Assembly (NCBI GenBank): GCA_001464035.1
Contig: LNEC01000007.1
Span: 1 to 64,000, forward strand
Direction of reading: 5' to 3'
Origin: Bradyrhizobiaceae bacterium Ga0074131
GTDB taxonomy: Bacteria; Pseudomonadota; Alphaproteobacteria; Rhizobiales; Xanthobacteraceae
DNA: 64,000 bases
Below are positions 25,639-34,306 of this stretch, in pieces. The position numbers and the translations under genes are program-made. Under the pieces are notes generated by a model. The model did not search any database. It was not told the origin of the DNA and saw only the letters and a list, made by a program, of their open reading frames with translations. How positions within the stretch are numbered: position 1 is the first letter of the stretch; each line of letters begins with the position of its first letter.

Positions 25639-26718
25639 CTAAACGTGGTCGTAATCCACCACCACCCTGTCCGAGGTCGGCTTCGCCTGACAGGTCAGGA
25701 TAAACCCTGCCTTGAGCTCCCACGGCTCCAGCGAATAATTGACCTCCATCTCGGCGCTGCCCTCGATCAGCTTGGCACGGCAGGTCGAGCACATGCCGCC
25801 CTTGCAGGCGAACGGCAGATCCATACCCGCACGTAACGCCGCATCGAGAACGGCTTCGCCGTCGGCGACCGGCACCTCGCGGCGCTTGCCGTCGATGATC
25901 AGCGACGCCATCGCCTTGGGTGGCGCGCCCGCCGCGATCACGGCCTTGGGTCGCGGCTTGCCACCGAATTCCGAAACGAACCGCTCGACGTGAATGCGAT
26001 CGGCGGCAATGCCGACATCCCGGCAGGTCGCCTCGATGTCGTCGCTCATCCCGGTGGGGCCGCAGATGAAGACGTGATCGACATCCGACGCCGGGACCAG
26101 TGAGCGCAGCAGTACTCTCACCTTCTCGCCGTCGAGCCGCCCGTGCAGGATCGGGATGTCCTGCTCTTCGCCCGAGATCACGTGGAAGACCGAGAGCCGC
26201 TGCATGAAGCGGTCTTTCAGCTCCTCCAGCGCCTCGCGAAACAGCATGCCCGATGTCGAGCGGTTGCCGTAAAACAGAAAGAACCGGCTGTCCGGCTCGC
26301 GCGCCAACACGCCCCTCGCGATCGACAGGATCGGCGTGATACCGGAACCGGCAGCGAAGCCGACATGGACCCGCGCTTCCTCCGGCGCCGCTGCGACGCC
26401 GAATCGGCCGGTCGGAGTCATGACGTCGAGCTGGTCGCCGGCCTTCAATTCGTCCGCGGCCCAGCTCGAGAACGCGCCGCCGTCGACCTTCTTTACCGCG
26501 ATGCGCAGCTCGCCATCGTCGGGGCCGGAGCAGATCGAATAGGAGCGGCGAACTTCCTCACCATCCATGGTGGTGCGCAGGGTCAGATATTGGCCGGGAG
26601 CGAAACGGTAATCGTCGGCGAGTTCGCGCGGAATCGAAAACGTCATCGACACTGCGTCCATGGACTCGCGGCGCAAGTCGTTGACGGCGAGCTTATGGAA
26701 TCTAGGTGCGTGTGACAT
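25639..26718 (-). CDS. paaE: Phenylacetyl-CoA epoxidase reductase PaaE
   Basis: 359-residue electron-transfer subunit passing NADPH electrons to the PaaABC(D) di-iron epoxidase. Order: FAD domain with RRSYSICSG, NAD(P) domain with AAGSGITPILSI and FICGPTGM, and a C-terminal plant-type [2Fe-2S] ferredoxin with CKGGMCSTC and a fourth Cys in FILTCQA. Start ATG 26718 gives the usual N-terminus MSHAPRFHKL; a start at 26769 overlapping the paaD stop is possible. Last gene of paaABCDE. Confidence 0.95.
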   Translation of the reverse strand: MSHAPRFHKLAVNDLRRESMDAVSMTFSIPRELADDYRFAPGQYLTLRTTMDGEEVRRSYSICSGPDDGELRIAVKKVDGGAFSSWAADELKAGDQLDVMTPTGRFGVAAAPEEARVHVGFAAGSGITPILSIARGVLAREPDSRFFLFYGNRSTSGMLFREALEELKDRFMQRLSVFHVISGEEQDIPILHGRLDGEKVRVLLRSLVPASDVDHVFICGPTGMSDDIEATCRDVGIAADRIHVERFVSEFGGKPRPKAVIAAGAPPKAMASLIIDGKRREVPVADGEAVLDAALRAGMDLPFACKGGMCSTCRAKLIEGSAEMEVNYSLEPWELKAGFILTCQAKPTSDRVVVDYDHV

Positions 26719-26759
26719 CGAAAGTTTAGCTTTCAATCCATCAACGTCGTTGCGAGCGG

Positions 26760-27263
26760 TCAATGACATTTGAAATAATCGAACGGCTCCCGGCAGCTCT
26801 TGCAGCGCCACAGCGCCTTGCAGGAGGTGGAGCCGAACTCCGACAGCACCTCCGTATCTTCCGAGCCGCATTGCGGACAGGTCACTTGCTGCACGCCGAA
26901 CAGCGCGCGGCGGGAGCCGGCCGCCTGGGGCGGCGCGATGCCGTATTCCCTGAGCTTGCGGCGGCCCTCTTGGCTCATCCAGTCGGTGGTCCAGGCCGGC
27001 GACAGCACGGTGCGCACCTTCGAGTTTCGAAACCCCTCGCGCTCCAGCGCCAGCTCGATCTCGAGGCCGATCATGTTCATCGCGGGGCAGCCGGAATAAG
27101 TCGGCGTGATCGCGACCTCGACCTGGCCATCCCTGATCGTGACATCGCGGAGCACGCCGAGATCGGCGATGGTCAGCACCGGAATTTCCGGGTCGACCAC
27201 GGTCGCGGCGGTATTCCACGCATGCTGCCGCAGCTCCGCATCGCTGAATAGCGCGGTCACCAC
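26760..27263 (-). CDS. paaD: Phenylacetyl-CoA epoxidase subunit PaaD
   Basis: 167 residues. The N-terminal part is a DUF59/MIP18-like Fe-S assembly fold (VVDPEIPVLTIADLGV, then TPTYSGCPA). The C-terminal part is a four-cysteine metal site, CPQC and CKSC, ending in DYFKCH. PaaD is thought to help mature or repair the epoxidase metal centre. It overlaps paaC by 7 bp and precedes paaE by 41 bp. Confidence 0.94.
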   Translation of the reverse strand: MVTALFSDAELRQHAWNTAATVVDPEIPVLTIADLGVLRDVTIRDGQVEVAITPTYSGCPAMNMIGLEIELALEREGFRNSKVRTVLSPAWTTDWMSQEGRRKLREYGIAPPQAAGSRRALFGVQQVTCPQCGSEDTEVLSEFGSTSCKALWRCKSCREPFDYFKCH

Positions 27264-28033
27264 ACAGCCCCCGGAAACGTTCGTTGCATCGACTGCAACT
27301 CGCTGAGCAGATGCCCGAGATGCTCGCTGTGCCGGCCGTCGCGGCCGCCCTGCTGCATCCAGCCGCTGCTGGGCAGATCAAGCGTCGCTTCTCCCACGAC
27401 ATCGGCAACGGTCCGGAGCCATTGCGAACGCAGGCTTGCCGGATCGACTGATATGCCGGCGTCAACCAAACCGCGCTCGCCGGCGTCGGTACAGAACATT
27501 TCGCCCGTAAAGGCCCAGAGATGATCGATCGCGGCCTGCGCGCGGGCATGGCTTTCCGCGGTGCCGTCGCCGAGCCGGACCATCCATTCCGACGAATGCC
27601 GCAAGTGATAGGCGCTTTCCTTTTCGGATTTCGCCGCGACTGCGGCCAGCGTCGCGTCGCCGGATTTCATCATCGCGCGCCAGTAAAGATCGGCGAATGC
27701 CGAGTAGAAGAACTGCCGCGCCATGGTTTGCGCGAAATCGCCGTTCGGCTGCTCCAGCAGCAACAGATTGCGATACTGCCTGACATCGCGCAAATAGGCG
27801 AGTTTGTCCTCGTCGTTGCCCTTGGCTTCGACCTTCGCCGCGTAAGAATACAGCTCGCGCGCCTGGCCGAGCAGGTCGAGCCCCATATTGGCGAGCGCCA
27901 TGTCCTCTTCCAGAATCGGCGCGTGCCCGCACCATTCCGACAGCCGGTGCCCGAGTATCAGCGCGTCGTCGGCGAGGCGCAGCGTGTACAGCACCAGCGG
28001 CGTTTCGGAGACGGAGATGGAAGCGACTGCCAT
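27257..28033 (-). CDS. paaC: Phenylacetyl-CoA epoxidase structural subunit PaaC
   Basis: 258-residue ferritin-like subunit that pairs with PaaA in the ring 1,2-epoxidase complex; in the family it is structural and lacks the catalytic iron site. Recognised by LILGHRLSEWCGHAPILEED, ANMGLDLLGQARELY and the repeat of helices through FFYSAFADLYW. Start ATG 28033 gives the normal length. Unusually, it is separated from paaB by 180 bp that contain a palindromic repeat. Confidence 0.95.
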   Translation of the reverse strand: MAVASISVSETPLVLYTLRLADDALILGHRLSEWCGHAPILEEDMALANMGLDLLGQARELYSYAAKVEAKGNDEDKLAYLRDVRQYRNLLLLEQPNGDFAQTMARQFFYSAFADLYWRAMMKSGDATLAAVAAKSEKESAYHLRHSSEWMVRLGDGTAESHARAQAAIDHLWAFTGEMFCTDAGERGLVDAGISVDPASLRSQWLRTVADVVGEATLDLPSSGWMQQGGRDGRHSEHLGHLLSELQSMQRTFPGAVW

Positions 28034-28062
28034 GTTCGATAACCTGTCCGTTCGATTTCCGA

Positions 28063-28181
28063 CCTCATCCTGAGGAGCGCGCCCCTCTTGGGCGCGCGTC
28101 TCGAAGGATGGCCGCGACTCATTTTTCTCGCCGCCATCCTTCGAGACGCCCCGCAAAGATGCGGGGCTCCTCAGGATGAGG
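28063..28181. repeat. Palindromic repeat family A, intact copy inside the paa operon
   Basis: Outer arms CCTCATCCTGAGGAGC (28063-28078) and GCTCCTCAGGATGAGG (28166-28181) are perfect 16-bp inverses. Inner arms CGTCTCGAAGGATGG (28097-28111) and CCATCCTTCGAGACG (28134-28148) are perfect 15-bp inverses. The element fills the paaB-paaC gap. The same pattern recurs at 40260-40376 and, decayed, at 11798-11900. Confidence 0.9.
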
Positions 28182-28213
28182 GCTGTTTTTGCTGCACGCC
28201 GCTATCCCGCTTC

Positions 28214-28501
28214 TCACATATGCCCGACTTCATCCGGAACATCGTAAAACGTCGGATGCCGATAGATCTTGGATTCCGCCGGCTCGAACATCATGCCCTT
28301 GTCGGAGGGATCGGACGCCGTGATCGCGCTTGACGGCACCACCCAGATCGACAGCCCCTCGCCGCGGCGGGTGTAGAGGTCGCGCGCGGCCTGCACGGCC
28401 ATCGTCGCGTCAAAGGCATGCAGCGAACCGACATGCTTGTGCGCGAGCCCGTTACGGCTGCGGATGAAGACTTCCCAAAGCGGCGTATTCGGTGTGGCCA
28501 T
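28214..28501 (-). CDS. paaB: Phenylacetyl-CoA epoxidase subunit PaaB
   Basis: 95-residue bridging subunit of the PaaABC epoxidase. WEVFIRSRNGLAHKHVGSLH and ARDLYTRRGEGLSIWVV are its family signatures, ending with SKIYRHPTFYDVPDEVGHM-type sequence. ATG 28501 follows GAGGAAACCGTT. It is 16 bp after paaA. Confidence 0.96.
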   Translation of the reverse strand: MATPNTPLWEVFIRSRNGLAHKHVGSLHAFDATMAVQAARDLYTRRGEGLSIWVVPSSAITASDPSDKGMMFEPAESKIYRHPTFYDVPDEVGHM

Positions 28502-28517
28502 AACGGTTTCCTCAACC

Positions 28518-29510
28518 CTATTCAGCAGCCTGCGCGACTTGCCGGTGCTTGCGTTTCTCGGCATAGGCCTGAGCTGCCTCGCGCACCCAGGCGCCATCGT
28601 CATGCGCCTTGCGGCGCGCCGCCAGCCGGTCGCGGTTGCACGGGCCGTTGCCGGCCAGTACCTGCTTGAATTCGTCCCAGTCGATCGCGCTGTATTCCCA
28701 GTGCCCATCCGCATTCTGCTTCATGCCGGGGTCGGGAATGGTCAGGCCGAGATACTGCGCCTGCGGCACCGTCGCATCGACGAATTTCTGGCGCAGTTCA
28801 TCATTGGAGAAACGCTTGATCTTCCACATGGTCGAAGTGTCGCTGTGCTGGCTGGCCTGGTCGGGCGGACCGAACATCATCAGCACCGGCCACCACCAGC
28901 GGTCCAGCGCGTCCTGCGCCATCGCCTTCTGCTCTTCGGAGCCGCGGGCCAGCGTCAGCATGATCTCGTAACCCTGGCGCTGGTGAAAAGATTCCTCCTT
29001 GCAGACCCGGATCATGGCGCGCGCATAGGGACCGTAGGAGCAGCGGCACAGCGGAATCTGGTTCATGATCGCCGCGCCATCGACCAGCCAGCCGATCACG
29101 CCGATATCGGCCCAGGTCAGGGTCGGATAATTGAAGATCGAGGAATACTTTGCCTTGCCTGCCAGCATCAGGTCGACCAGCTCCTCGCGCGAGGCGCCGA
29201 GCGTTTCGGCGGCGGCGTACAGATAGAGCCCATGGCCGCATTCGTCCTGCACCTTGGCGAGCAGCGCGGCCTTGCGGCGCAGCGACGGCGCGCGGGTGAT
29301 CCAGTTGCCTTCCGGAAGCATGCCGACGATCTCGGAATGGGCGTGCTGCGAGATCTGCCGCGTCAGCGTCTTGCGATAGGCCGCCGGCATCCAGTCGTTC
29401 GGCTCGATGCGCTCTTCGGCATCGATGCGCGCCTGAAACGCCGCCGCCCGGCCGGCATCCTCAATATGGCGGTCATCAGCGTCGGACGTGTTGAGCGCCT
29501 GCGTGTACAT
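28518..29510 (-). CDS. paaA: Phenylacetyl-CoA epoxidase catalytic subunit PaaA
   Basis: 330-residue di-iron oxygenase subunit that epoxidises the aromatic ring of phenylacetyl-CoA using O2. Iron-ligand helices are seen in [13 protein letters not shown] (Glu and His) and [15 protein letters not shown] (second Glu-x2-His pair). [15 protein letters not shown] is typical of PaaA. GGGAGA precedes ATG 29510. First gene of paaABCDE, 70 bp downstream of paaX on the same strand. Confidence 0.96.
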   Translation of the reverse strand: MYTQALNTSDADDRHIEDAGRAAAFQARIDAEERIEPNDWMPAAYRKTLTRQISQHAHSEIVGMLPEGNWITRAPSLRRKAALLAKVQDECGHGLYLYAAAETLGASREELVDLMLAGKAKYSSIFNYPTLTWADIGVIGWLVDGAAIMNQIPLCRCSYGPYARAMIRVCKEESFHQRQGYEIMLTLARGSEEQKAMAQDALDRWWWPVLMMFGPPDQASQHSDTSTMWKIKRFSNDELRQKFVDATVPQAQYLGLTIPDPGMKQNADGHWEYSAIDWDEFKQVLAGNGPCNRDRLAARRKAHDDGAWVREAAQAYAEKRKHRQVAQAAE

Positions 29511-29580
29511 GGCCGATCTCCCTGGAACGCTTCTAACATATATCAGAATGCGATAAACTCAATATTTTCTTGTAACATAA
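29511..29580 (-). promoter_or_regulatory. AT-rich promoter region before paaA
   Basis: A 70-bp gap that is very AT-rich for this genome. TAACATA occurs twice, at 29534-29540 and 29573-29579, 39 bp apart. On the minus strand a TTGAGT-like -35 and a TATATG/ATGTTA -10 candidate can be drawn. It is the expected target of the PaaX repressor encoded immediately upstream, which in the family is released by phenylacetyl-CoA. Confidence 0.4.
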
Positions 29581-30450
29581 TTACGTATCCGAGAACCGGC
29601 GCGCCAGTTCCTCGCCGGCCGCCGGCAGCGGCCCGCCGGGATTGACGCCGTGGCGGTCGAGCCACTGTTCGGATGCCGGAAGCACCCCGCGATAAATCTC
29701 GGCGCAAAGCTCGCGGGCGGCCCGGCCCGGCCAATCCGCCGGGAGCAAGGCCATCGGCAATAGCGGGTCGCGCAGCACCACCCGACGGTAATGATGGATC
29801 AGCAGGATCCGCGCGGTGAAGGCGTCGGTATCCGACAGACGCTCGCGGCGGGAGAGCCAGCGACGCAGCGGCTCGAAGGTTTTCATGAATTTCAGATAGG
29901 CGTCGGCGGTGCGGGCAAGCGGCCAGCTCTCGCTGAGCAGGCGTCGGCCGCTGTCGTCCTCGGCCGAGACTTCCAGGCGGATCGCTGAGGCGGCTTCCTC
30001 CGGAATAGGCACGCCCGATGGCGCCACCCATACGCCCGGCAGGGGGCTGCCGAAACCGGCATTCTTGAGCGCCTCGCGGGAGGCGTCACGGTCCTCCCCG
30101 TTGCCGATCAGCAGCAGTTCAAAGCGTCCGGTCCATTCGGCGGGCCGTGGATCATAGATGTGAAGCGTCGCGGCATCGAAGGTATGCCGCCCCTTCCCCG
30201 CCAGCCGGTAAAAGCTGTTGCGGCCGACCTTGTGGCGTTCCAGCCAGCCGTCGATGGCGAGCCGCGACATCGCGGTGCGAACCACGCCGCTGTCGATGTC
30301 GAGCGCCTTGAAGAATTCGAGCAGCGTGCCGAGCCAGACCGAGCCGCCGCGCGGCACGATGGCGTCGCCGAACACCGTGATGACGATGGAACCGGTGCGC
30401 GAGGGTTCGCGCTTGAGCTGTTCGACGATTCGGGCAAGCGGCTGCGGCAT
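29581..30450 (-). CDS. paaX: Phenylacetic acid degradation repressor PaaX
   Basis: 289-residue repressor. The N-terminal winged helix includes TGSIVITVFGDAIVPRGG and GVVRTAMSRLAIDGWLERH; the middle and C-terminal domains have RFELLLIGNGE, LPGVWVAPSG and RILLIHHYRRVVLRDPLLP. In the family it blocks paa promoters until phenylacetyl-CoA binds. I start at ATG 30450; a TTG start at 30486 is also open. It lies upstream of paaA in the same direction, so it may also autoregulate. Confidence 0.92.
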   Translation of the reverse strand: MPQPLARIVEQLKREPSRTGSIVITVFGDAIVPRGGSVWLGTLLEFFKALDIDSGVVRTAMSRLAIDGWLERHKVGRNSFYRLAGKGRHTFDAATLHIYDPRPAEWTGRFELLLIGNGEDRDASREALKNAGFGSPLPGVWVAPSGVPIPEEAASAIRLEVSAEDDSGRRLLSESWPLARTADAYLKFMKTFEPLRRWLSRRERLSDTDAFTARILLIHHYRRVVLRDPLLPMALLPADWPGRAARELCAEIYRGVLPASEQWLDRHGVNPGGPLPAAGEELARRFSDT

Positions 30451-30503
30451 GCGCAACGCATACCGCGTTTTCGGAAGCTGCGACAACGCTCGTCAGTGCT
30501 CAG

Positions 30504-30535
30504 CTCACCTCGCCCCGCTTGCGGGGAGACGTGAG
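30504..30535. terminator. Imperfect hairpin between paaX start and esterase end
   Basis: CTCAC (30504-30508) pairs with GTGAG (30531-30535) around CCCCG-CTTG-CGGGG (30513-30526). It could end the minus-strand transcripts from upstream or be a repeat remnant. Confidence 0.35.
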
Positions 30536-30543
30536 GAAAGCCC

Positions 30544-31314
30544 TTACCGATGCGGATCGGGATAGACGAGGCTGCGCCAGCCGGTGCGCTCGAACGGCGC
30601 CCACTGGCCTTCCGCCTGCGCTAGACGATCGGCCACGGCGTACACCGCCGCAGGGTGATGTCCCATGCCGCAATGGCTGCTCTCGACCTCGATGCTTTCC
30701 GATGTCGCCGAGGTCTTTTCCATGCAGCCCTGCCACGCGCAGATGCCGTCGGTGCGGCTGAAGATCGCGGTGGTCGGCACCGGTGGCGCTTCCGAAAGCG
30801 ATCCGCCGAATGCGTGATCTTCCTCTTCGGCGCTGCGGCCGCTCGCGATCTCATAGACCCGCCAGGCATTGGTCGCCTTCGGGCCTCCGGCGAACGGACT
30901 GCCGAGCGTGACCACCGAGCGGACCCGGTCCGGCACCATCTTGGCGAGCTGCCGCGCATAGAGGCCACCGAGGCTCCAGCCGACAAGGCTGACCTTGCGC
31001 CCGTGGGTGTCGTTGAGCTCATGCACGAGATCGACCATCGCCTGCTGCACGCCATCGCGCAGGCCGAGATTGCGGCCCTGGCGCCAGCCGCTGACCGCAT
31101 AGCCCCGGTTGCTCAGGAAGCTGCGCAGCGGCCGCGTTGAGGTGTCCGAAGCAACCAGCCCGGGCAACACCAGCACCGGATGCCCGTCGCCGCGCGGCGC
31201 CAGGCTGAGTAGCGGCAGGGCACCGAGGAAGGCGCCAAACTCGTGAAGGGCGCGCCCCTCCATGAACATCAGGGTTTTGGACGGCGCGCGTAGCGTCTGG
31301 GTCGTCGCGGACAT
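30544..31314 (-). CDS. Alpha/beta hydrolase (lipase/esterase-like), paralogue 1
   Basis: 256-residue hydrolase with APRGDGHPVLVLPG near residue 40 and nucleophile elbow VGWSLGGLYAR (S114). The catalytic His is probably in ESSHCGMGHHP, followed by AVYAVADRLAQAEG. It shares the same layout and many motifs with the protein at 43044-43841, so the two are paralogues. No signal peptide. Likely an intracellular lipid or polyester hydrolase given the nearby phasin and PHA synthase genes; inference. Confidence 0.85.
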   Translation of the reverse strand: MSATTQTLRAPSKTLMFMEGRALHEFGAFLGALPLLSLAPRGDGHPVLVLPGLVASDTSTRPLRSFLSNRGYAVSGWRQGRNLGLRDGVQQAMVDLVHELNDTHGRKVSLVGWSLGGLYARQLAKMVPDRVRSVVTLGSPFAGGPKATNAWRVYEIASGRSAEEEDHAFGGSLSEAPPVPTTAIFSRTDGICAWQGCMEKTSATSESIEVESSHCGMGHHPAAVYAVADRLAQAEGQWAPFERTGWRSLVYPDPHR

Positions 31315-31511
31315 GACAGCTCCTCTCTGAGCCGGCCCCTTTCAATCTGGCAGCCGGCCAATGGACCATAGGAAGACGCAAACCTCGCAAAATCGTTCCG
31401 CAACGCAACATCACTTGGATCAAGTTAGGGCGCTGATTCCGTCATTCAAGCGGGTGACCAGCCTTCGGACAATAGGTCGCCGCACTTAAACGGAACCGAG
31501 TGATCTAAAAG

Positions 31512-32798
31512 TCACAGCAGCCGCAGCAGGTATTCCAGCGTGTAGAGCGACAGTCCCGCCAGCCCGCCGATCAGCGCGCCGTTGAAGCGGATGTATTGCA
31601 GGTCCTTGCCGATGTTGATCTCGATCAGCGCAATCAGCTGCCCCATATCCCAGGCCTTGACCTGATCGGCGATGAAGCTCGACACGCCACTCTTCTGGTC
31701 GGCGATGAAACTCCGGAGCACGGCGACCAGACCCTGATTGATCTCGGCGCGCAGTTCGGAATCGGCCGCGAGCGCCTCGCCGGCTTTCACGAACATTCCC
31801 GCCAGATGCTGCTGCAGCACCTGGGTCTCACCCGAGGCACTGCGCTCGATGAAGGATCGGGTGTTCGACCAGATGTTGCGGGCGAGGTCGCCGAGTTCGG
31901 GACGCGCCAGCAGCTCGCGCTTCAGTCCGTCGAGGCGATCGGCGAAGGCCCGATCGCTGCCGAGCCGGTCGACGAACGACAGCAGCATACCATTGAATTC
32001 GCCGCGGAACGGATGCTGCGGATCGTTGCGCACTTCCTCGAAGAACGTGGTTGCGGACGCGACGATTCGATTCACCAGAAACTTGTCGGCACGGTAAAGT
32101 TTCAGCAGCGTCGGCAGTTCGTCGCGTATCTTCTCGCGGATCACCGCCATCGTTTCCGGCTGGGTCAGCGACTGATGCACCACGCGCAGGATATCGTCGA
32201 GCAGGCCCTGATGCCTTTTCTCCTCCACGAAACCGCGCAGCGTGCCGGCGGCGAGCGGAGCCAGATTGATCTCCTGCAGCTGGGTGGTAATCCGCCGGGT
32301 GATGAACGTCATCAGGCCGGAGGTTTCCGTCGCCGACAAGGCTTCCGGTAGCAGCCGCAGCGCGAAGCGGGCGAGATCGTCGCTGCGCTTGCGGTCGCGC
32401 AGCCAGTCGGCGACGAACGAGCCGAAATCGATCTGGCGCAGTTTTGCCTCGACCGGCGCGGCCTCTAGAAAATGCACCTCGATGAACTCGCCGAGTTTTT
32501 CGGCGATGCGGTGCTGGTTGCTCTGGATAATCGCGGTGTGCGGGATCGGCAGTCCCAGCGGCCGCTTGAACAGCGCCACCACGGCGTACCAGTCGGCGAG
32601 ACCGCCGATCGTCGCCGCCTCCGCGAACGCCGCGACGAAGCCGAAGGCGGGGTGCACATGCAGCAACGCCTTCGCCGTTACGAACAGCGCCAGCGTGCCC
32701 GCCAGCACCAGGGTCGCCAGCGCCTTGACCCGCCGCAGTTCGGCCGCGCGTGCGGCATCGCCGGGAGCGTCGATTGAGAAAGTGCCGGTGGAAGTCAT
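31512..32798 (-). CDS. DUF445 family membrane-anchored protein
   Basis: 428 residues. Two hydrophobic segments occur near the N-terminus (about residues 25-45 and 50-70, the second including AEAATIGGLADWYAVVALF, the DUF445 signature) and one at the C-terminus (GALIGGLAGLSLYTLEYL). Between them is a long helical region without enzyme motifs. Role unknown; family members are inner membrane proteins. The open frame extends upstream through repeat DNA, so ATG 32798 is chosen. Confidence 0.85.
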   Translation of the reverse strand: MTSTGTFSIDAPGDAARAAELRRVKALATLVLAGTLALFVTAKALLHVHPAFGFVAAFAEAATIGGLADWYAVVALFKRPLGLPIPHTAIIQSNQHRIAEKLGEFIEVHFLEAAPVEAKLRQIDFGSFVADWLRDRKRSDDLARFALRLLPEALSATETSGLMTFITRRITTQLQEINLAPLAAGTLRGFVEEKRHQGLLDDILRVVHQSLTQPETMAVIREKIRDELPTLLKLYRADKFLVNRIVASATTFFEEVRNDPQHPFRGEFNGMLLSFVDRLGSDRAFADRLDGLKRELLARPELGDLARNIWSNTRSFIERSASGETQVLQQHLAGMFVKAGEALAADSELRAEINQGLVAVLRSFIADQKSGVSSFIADQVKAWDMGQLIALIEINIGKDLQYIRFNGALIGGLAGLSLYTLEYLLRLL

Positions 32799-32874
32799 GA
32801 TGGCTTTCGCAGGCGTGCTGTGTACATAGGTGCTACTCACACCGCCGTCATCCTGACCGGGGCAAGGTCGTGTC

Positions 32875-32986
32875 CCGGACGCGGTGCAGCGTTCTTCACG
32901 CTGCTCCGCAGAGCCGGGGCCCAGGCGCCAAGCGATGGACCCCGGCTCTGCAGCGCACCGCTGCGCGCTGCAGAGCCGGGGAACGC
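32875..32986. repeat. Intergenic repeat with GC-rich palindromes (family C)
   Basis: Begins with CCGGACGCGGTGCAGCGTT, identical to 2643-2661. It continues with alternating CAGAGCCGGGG and CCCCGGCTCTG segments (at about 32921-32986) that can fold into stems. It lies between the DUF445 gene and the phasin terminator. Confidence 0.6.
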
Positions 32987-32998
32987 AAAGTACCGCCC

Positions 32999-33027
32999 AA
33001 AAAGAAGGCCCGCGCAAGCGGGCCTTC
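32999..33027 (-). terminator. Intrinsic terminator of the phasin gene
   Basis: On the minus strand GAAGGCCCGC, a 4-nt loop and GCGGGCCTTC form a perfect 10-bp stem followed at once by TTTTT (33003-32999). It lies 26 bp after the phasin stop. This is the clearest factor-independent terminator in the window. Confidence 0.92.
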
Positions 33028-33052
33028 GAATGATCGGCTGGTCGAAACGCGA

Positions 33053-33529
33053 TCAGGCGGTCTTGGTGTAGGCTTTCGAGAAGTTGTCCTGAGCGGTCCT
33101 GGCGCCGTCGGCGACGAGCTTGCCGAGATACTCGGTCGAGGCCTTCGCCCGCGACATGAGCACTTCGCCGCGTGCGCGGACCATGTCGGACTGGATCTGG
33201 ACCGCTTCGTTGAACGACTTGGCGGAAGCCAGCCTGTCGATGCCGGCGAAGAATGCCTCGGCGTCCTGGTAGAGCGCGTCCTGGATGTTGCGGCTGATCT
33301 TGGCGGCCTCGGAAACCGAACCGGCAACGGCGGTCTCGATCGCGGCGGTCACCTTCTCGGAACCGGCATGGATGTCGGCGGCGCGAACCTTGGCGGTCTC
33401 GGCCTGCTTCTTCACAAACTCTCGGGCTGCTTCAGGAACTTCCATATTCTGCAGCTTGGTGAACGCTTCGGTGACGGGCGCGAAGGCGTCCTTGACGGTG
33501 TTCAGCACGGAATTGGTTTCGGTATTCAT
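33053..33529 (-). CDS. Phasin family protein
   Basis: 158-residue, nearly all-helical protein with few bulky residues and no cysteine, as phasins have. AFTKLQNMEVPEAAREFVKK opens the phasin domain; AGSVSEAAKISRNIQDALYQ and AEAFFAGIDRLASAKS follow. Phasins coat polyhydroxyalkanoate granules. GGAGAAG precedes the start, and a strong terminator follows, so it is expressed alone at high level. The PHA synthase operon is 180 bp upstream. Confidence 0.93.
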   Translation of the reverse strand: MNTETNSVLNTVKDAFAPVTEAFTKLQNMEVPEAAREFVKKQAETAKVRAADIHAGSEKVTAAIETAVAGSVSEAAKISRNIQDALYQDAEAFFAGIDRLASAKSFNEAVQIQSDMVRARGEVLMSRAKASTEYLGKLVADGARTAQDNFSKAYTKTA

Positions 33530-33616
33530 TTGGGCTTCTCCATCCTCAGATTTGAGCTATGGGCTCACCCCGTCCGGATTGGCCCGGGGCAATCTCTATA
33601 TGGCACAGCTGATGGT

Positions 33617-33661
33617 GCATCGCAACATCAATGGTGCGATGCGATATCACGATCCCGTGAT
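33617..33661 (-). promoter_or_regulatory. Paired dyads, possible PhaR operator of the phasin gene
   Basis: GCATCGCA (33617-33624) and TGCGATGC (33635-33642) are perfect inverses, and ATCACG-ATCC-CGTGAT (33646-33661) is a second dyad next to them. The first includes TGC-N3-GCA, the core known for PhaR, the PHA-responsive repressor of phasin genes. On the minus strand TTGCGA and TATAGA, 19 bp apart, could be the promoter overlapped by the site. Confidence 0.45.
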
Positions 33662-33709
33662 TAGCTCGGCGATTGGGCGGATTGCCCGCTAAACCGGCGC
33701 TGCGGCTGC

Positions 33710-34306
33710 CTAATGCTGGACAGCCGCCGGCAGTCCATAGGCTTCCAGCTGGGCCCGCACTTGCGCCACATTGTGCCCGAGCACGACAATATCGTGGTTC
33801 CTGCCGTCCTTGTCCTTCACATGATCGCGCAACAGCGCCTCGGCCTTGAAGCCGAGGCCCTCGAAGATGGCGATGGCGCCGGATTGATCGACGGTCATCT
33901 GCACCATCAGCTTCTCCAGACCGGCGCCCAGGGCGAGGGCAAATGTCTCCTGCGACAGCGCCCGGCCGACCCCCTGCCCCCGCACGTCCGATGAGACCAC
34001 GTTGCGGATTTCGCCGACATGCGGCGACCACGACCAGGGATCGCGCACCAGGGTGCCGCACCCGACCACCCTCCCCGCCTTCACCGCCAGGATGCTGGTG
34101 ATGACGCCGCGCTCGATCTCCTTGATCCAGGCCGAGAGCACCTTGGGCTCGCTGATGTTGCGCGGCAGGAACAGCAGATCGTGCACCGGCAGCTTCTGGG
34201 CGAAGTCGAGCACGGCGGCCTCGTCGGCCGGCGACATCAGGCGAAACTCGATCTCGCCGGCTTCGGTCTGGACGCGTCGAGGATAGGTTCTGCTATCGCT
34301 GCTCAT
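33710..34306 (-). CDS. GNAT family N-acetyltransferase
   Basis: About 198 residues with a GNAT core: AVKAGRVVGCGTLV (beta strand 4), EIRNVVSSDVRGQGVGRALSQ, whose RGQGVG loop binds acetyl-CoA, and a C-terminal IFEGLGFKAEALLRDHV. Start ATG 34306 overlaps the phaC stop by 4 bp (ATGA), so it is translated with phaC. The acceptor is unknown; coupling suggests that it acts on the synthase complex or granule proteins. Confidence 0.87.
   Translation of the reverse strand: MSSDSRTYPRRVQTEAGEIEFRLMSPADEAAVLDFAQKLPVHDLLFLPRNISEPKVLSAWIKEIERGVITSILAVKAGRVVGCGTLVRDPWSWSPHVGEIRNVVSSDVRGQGVGRALSQETFALALGAGLEKLMVQMTVDQSGAIAIFEGLGFKAEALLRDHVKDKDGRNHDIVVLGHNVAQVRAQLEAYGLPAAVQH

Noticed and set aside
28063..28181. 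CRISPR-like array
   Set aside because: The repeats are a single nested palindrome, not regularly spaced direct repeats with unique spacers, and no cas gene is present.
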